Of a DNA stretch of 38,433 bases, positions 37,347 through 38,433 are shown piece after piece. The translations under genes were made by a program, and so were the position numbers. The notes beneath the pieces are model-generated. The model ran no database searches. It saw nothing but the letters and a program-made list of their open reading frames with translations, and had not been told where the DNA came from. The number at the start of each line of letters is the position of its first letter. The stretch's first letter is position 1. This DNA is from Acetobacteraceae bacterium (GTDB taxonomy: Bacteria > Pseudomonadota > Alphaproteobacteria > Acetobacterales > Acetobacteraceae), in assembly GCA_019750475.1 (NCBI GenBank), contig JAIEOO010000397.1:1-38433 (forward strand), read 5' to 3'.

Positions 37347-38294
37347 TCAGTAGCCGGCGGTTCGGTCCACCGCCTCCCGCAGCGGCATCCCGGCCAGGAA
37401 GCGCTTCGCGTTGTCGGCGAAGAGGGCGGCCACCACGTCGTTCCGCCGGGGATGCAACCCGCCGATATGCGGCAGGACGACGAGGTTGGGCGCCGTCCAG
37501 AACGGGTGGTCCCGGGGGAGCGGCTCCTCCCGAAAGACGTCGAGAACGGCGCCCGCGATCGTCCCGGCCCTCAGCGCCGCGACGAGGTCGGCGTCCACGA
37601 TGGCGCCGCCCCGGCCGAAATTGATCAGCCAGGCATGGCGCTGCATGCGGGAGAGGCGCGCCGCATCCATCAGGTTGTCGGTCCCGGGCGTCGAGGGCAG
37701 CAGCAGCACGACATGGTCGGCCCGCGCGAGGACCTCGTCCGTCTCCTCGGGCGGGAAGACCGCGTCCACATGCGGCATCGGCTCGGGGCGGCGGCGCGTG
37801 CCGATCACCCGCATCTCGAGCGCCGCGGCCTTGCGCGCCAGCTCCTGCCCGATGGCGCCGAGCCCCAGGATGCCGAGCGTCGCGCCCGCCAGCGTGCGGG
37901 AGGTGCGGCGGGTCCACTTCGCCTCGCGCTGGTCGAGCGCGGCGGCGTGGTAGGGCTTCGTGATGTGGAACAGCGCGCCCAGGATGTTCTCGGGCATCTG
38001 CACGCGGTGCGTGCCCCGCGCGCAGGTCAGGACCAGCCCGGGCGGCAGGTCCGGCCGGCCGAGCCAGTGCTCGACGCCGGCGGTGAAACTCTGCAGCCAG
38101 CGCAGCTTCGGCATGCGGGCGAGCGTGCCGGCCGGCACGTCCCAGGCGAGCAGCGCGTCGGTCGCGGCGAGGGTCGCGGCATCGGGCGTCTCCGCGCGGC
38201 GGCATTCGACGAGGGTGAAGCGGCCGGCCACGCCGGCCGCCTCCAGCGCGGCGCGATAAGGGCCGTTGTCGTCGTTCCAGAGCAGAAGCTGCAT
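37347..38294 (-). CDS. D-2-hydroxyacid dehydrogenase (GhrA-type)
   Basis: A 315-residue NAD(P)-dependent cytoplasmic enzyme of the glyoxylate/hydroxypyruvate reductase type. The Rossmann motif is GILGLGAIGQELARKAAAL. Catalytic residues are Arg in NFGRGGAIVD, Glu in DVFREEPLPRDHPFW and His in VVLPHIGGLHP. The N-terminus begins MQLLLWNDDNGPYRAALEAA, where the second half of the substrate domain follows. GGGAGA lies about 6 nt before the ATG. Substrate could be glyoxylate, hydroxypyruvate or another 2-oxo acid. Neighbours do not narrow this. Confidence 0.9.
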   Translation of the reverse strand: MQLLLWNDDNGPYRAALEAAGVAGRFTLVECRRAETPDAATLAATDALLAWDVPAGTLARMPKLRWLQSFTAGVEHWLGRPDLPPGLVLTCARGTHRVQMPENILGALFHITKPYHAAALDQREAKWTRRTSRTLAGATLGILGLGAIGQELARKAAALEMRVIGTRRRPEPMPHVDAVFPPEETDEVLARADHVVLLLPSTPGTDNLMDAARLSRMQRHAWLINFGRGGAIVDADLVAALRAGTIAGAVLDVFREEPLPRDHPFWTAPNLVVLPHIGGLHPRRNDVVAALFADNAKRFLAGMPLREAVDRTAGY

Positions 38295-38359
38295 GGTCGT
38301 CTCCCTTGGCGGGGAAGACGACCACGGATCGGCCCGCGCGTCAGCGCCCTCAGGCCGCG

Positions 38360-38433
38360 TCAGCGCCCGCGGGCGAGGAAGCCCGGCAGCCGGTCGCTGC
38401 GCGCGCGCCCCGCGTCGCCGCCGCGCCCCGGCC
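38360..38433 (-). CDS. C-terminal end of an unidentified gene cut by the window edge
   Basis: On the minus strand the last 24 codons read PGRGGDAGRARSDRLPGFLA followed by RGR and TGA at 38360-38362. The Arg/Gly-rich tail with a terminal hydrophobic patch resembles the tails of some RNA helicases and ribonucleases, but too little is present to name it. The codon third positions are G/C-rich, as expected for coding DNA here. Confidence 0.4.
   Translation of the reverse strand, partial: PGRGGDAGRARSDRLPGFLARGR

Overview
The window is very GC-rich, densely packed bacterial DNA with GTG and TTG starts alongside ATG, several stop/start overlaps and almost no mobile DNA. The gene content points to an alphaproteobacterium of the Acetobacteraceae/Rhodospirillales type (Roseomonas-like). 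Evidence is three orphan Bug-type receptors, COQ9 close to rpsU, a MaeB malic enzyme fused to a phosphotransacetylase-like domain, and two Tat-exported ABC sugar-type binding proteins. Family calls rest on motifs read by eye; no database search was possible.

Layout. 1-4320: a TonB-dependent receptor behind a Zur-box-like palindrome, then two paralogous single-domain globins on the minus strand with a Bug receptor between them on the plus strand. 4425-7065: a tight queuosine operon, queA-tgt-queF. 7093-8669 (minus): an AtzG-like small protein coupled to an amidase. 8773-15601 (plus): a ThDP-dependent enzyme followed by a complete ABC importer (ATPase, binding protein, two permeases) and a TetR/COQ9-like protein. 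A perfect palindrome lies exactly midway between the divergent amidase and ThDP operons. 15620-17776: a secreted Q/P-rich protein, coq9-def (minus) and rpsU (plus). 17777-18118 is a gene-free, inverted-repeat-rich gap. 18119-22928: a Bug receptor, a small secreted protein, an amidase with a diverged signature, a remnant of a PIN-domain toxin, a third Bug receptor and a glutathione S-transferase. 23008-28745: a HisD-family dehydrogenase with HpsN-like sequence, in one operon with a second complete ABC importer. 28752-38433: MaeB malic enzyme, an RsbW/RsbV-like pair, an orphan dCache-type histidine kinase, tRNA-Leu(GAG), lipB, a two-domain glycosyltransferase, a D-2-hydroxyacid dehydrogenase and a truncated gene at the edge.

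The genes suggest a metabolically versatile heterotroph scavenging organic acids, amides and polyols or hydroxysulfonates. The most interesting signals are mostly non-coding. A five-hairpin element and a 54-bp direct repeat occupy the same junction (first permease/second permease) in the two unrelated ABC operons. A 17-bp perfect hairpin contains the stop codons of both convergent genes queF and the amidase. Hairpins sit at the ribosome-binding sites of all three Bug genes. A TTG(N)-about 17-CTAG-like promoter pattern recurs. The best candidate for a little-described metabolic unit is the HpsN-like dehydrogenase plus ABC importer operon.
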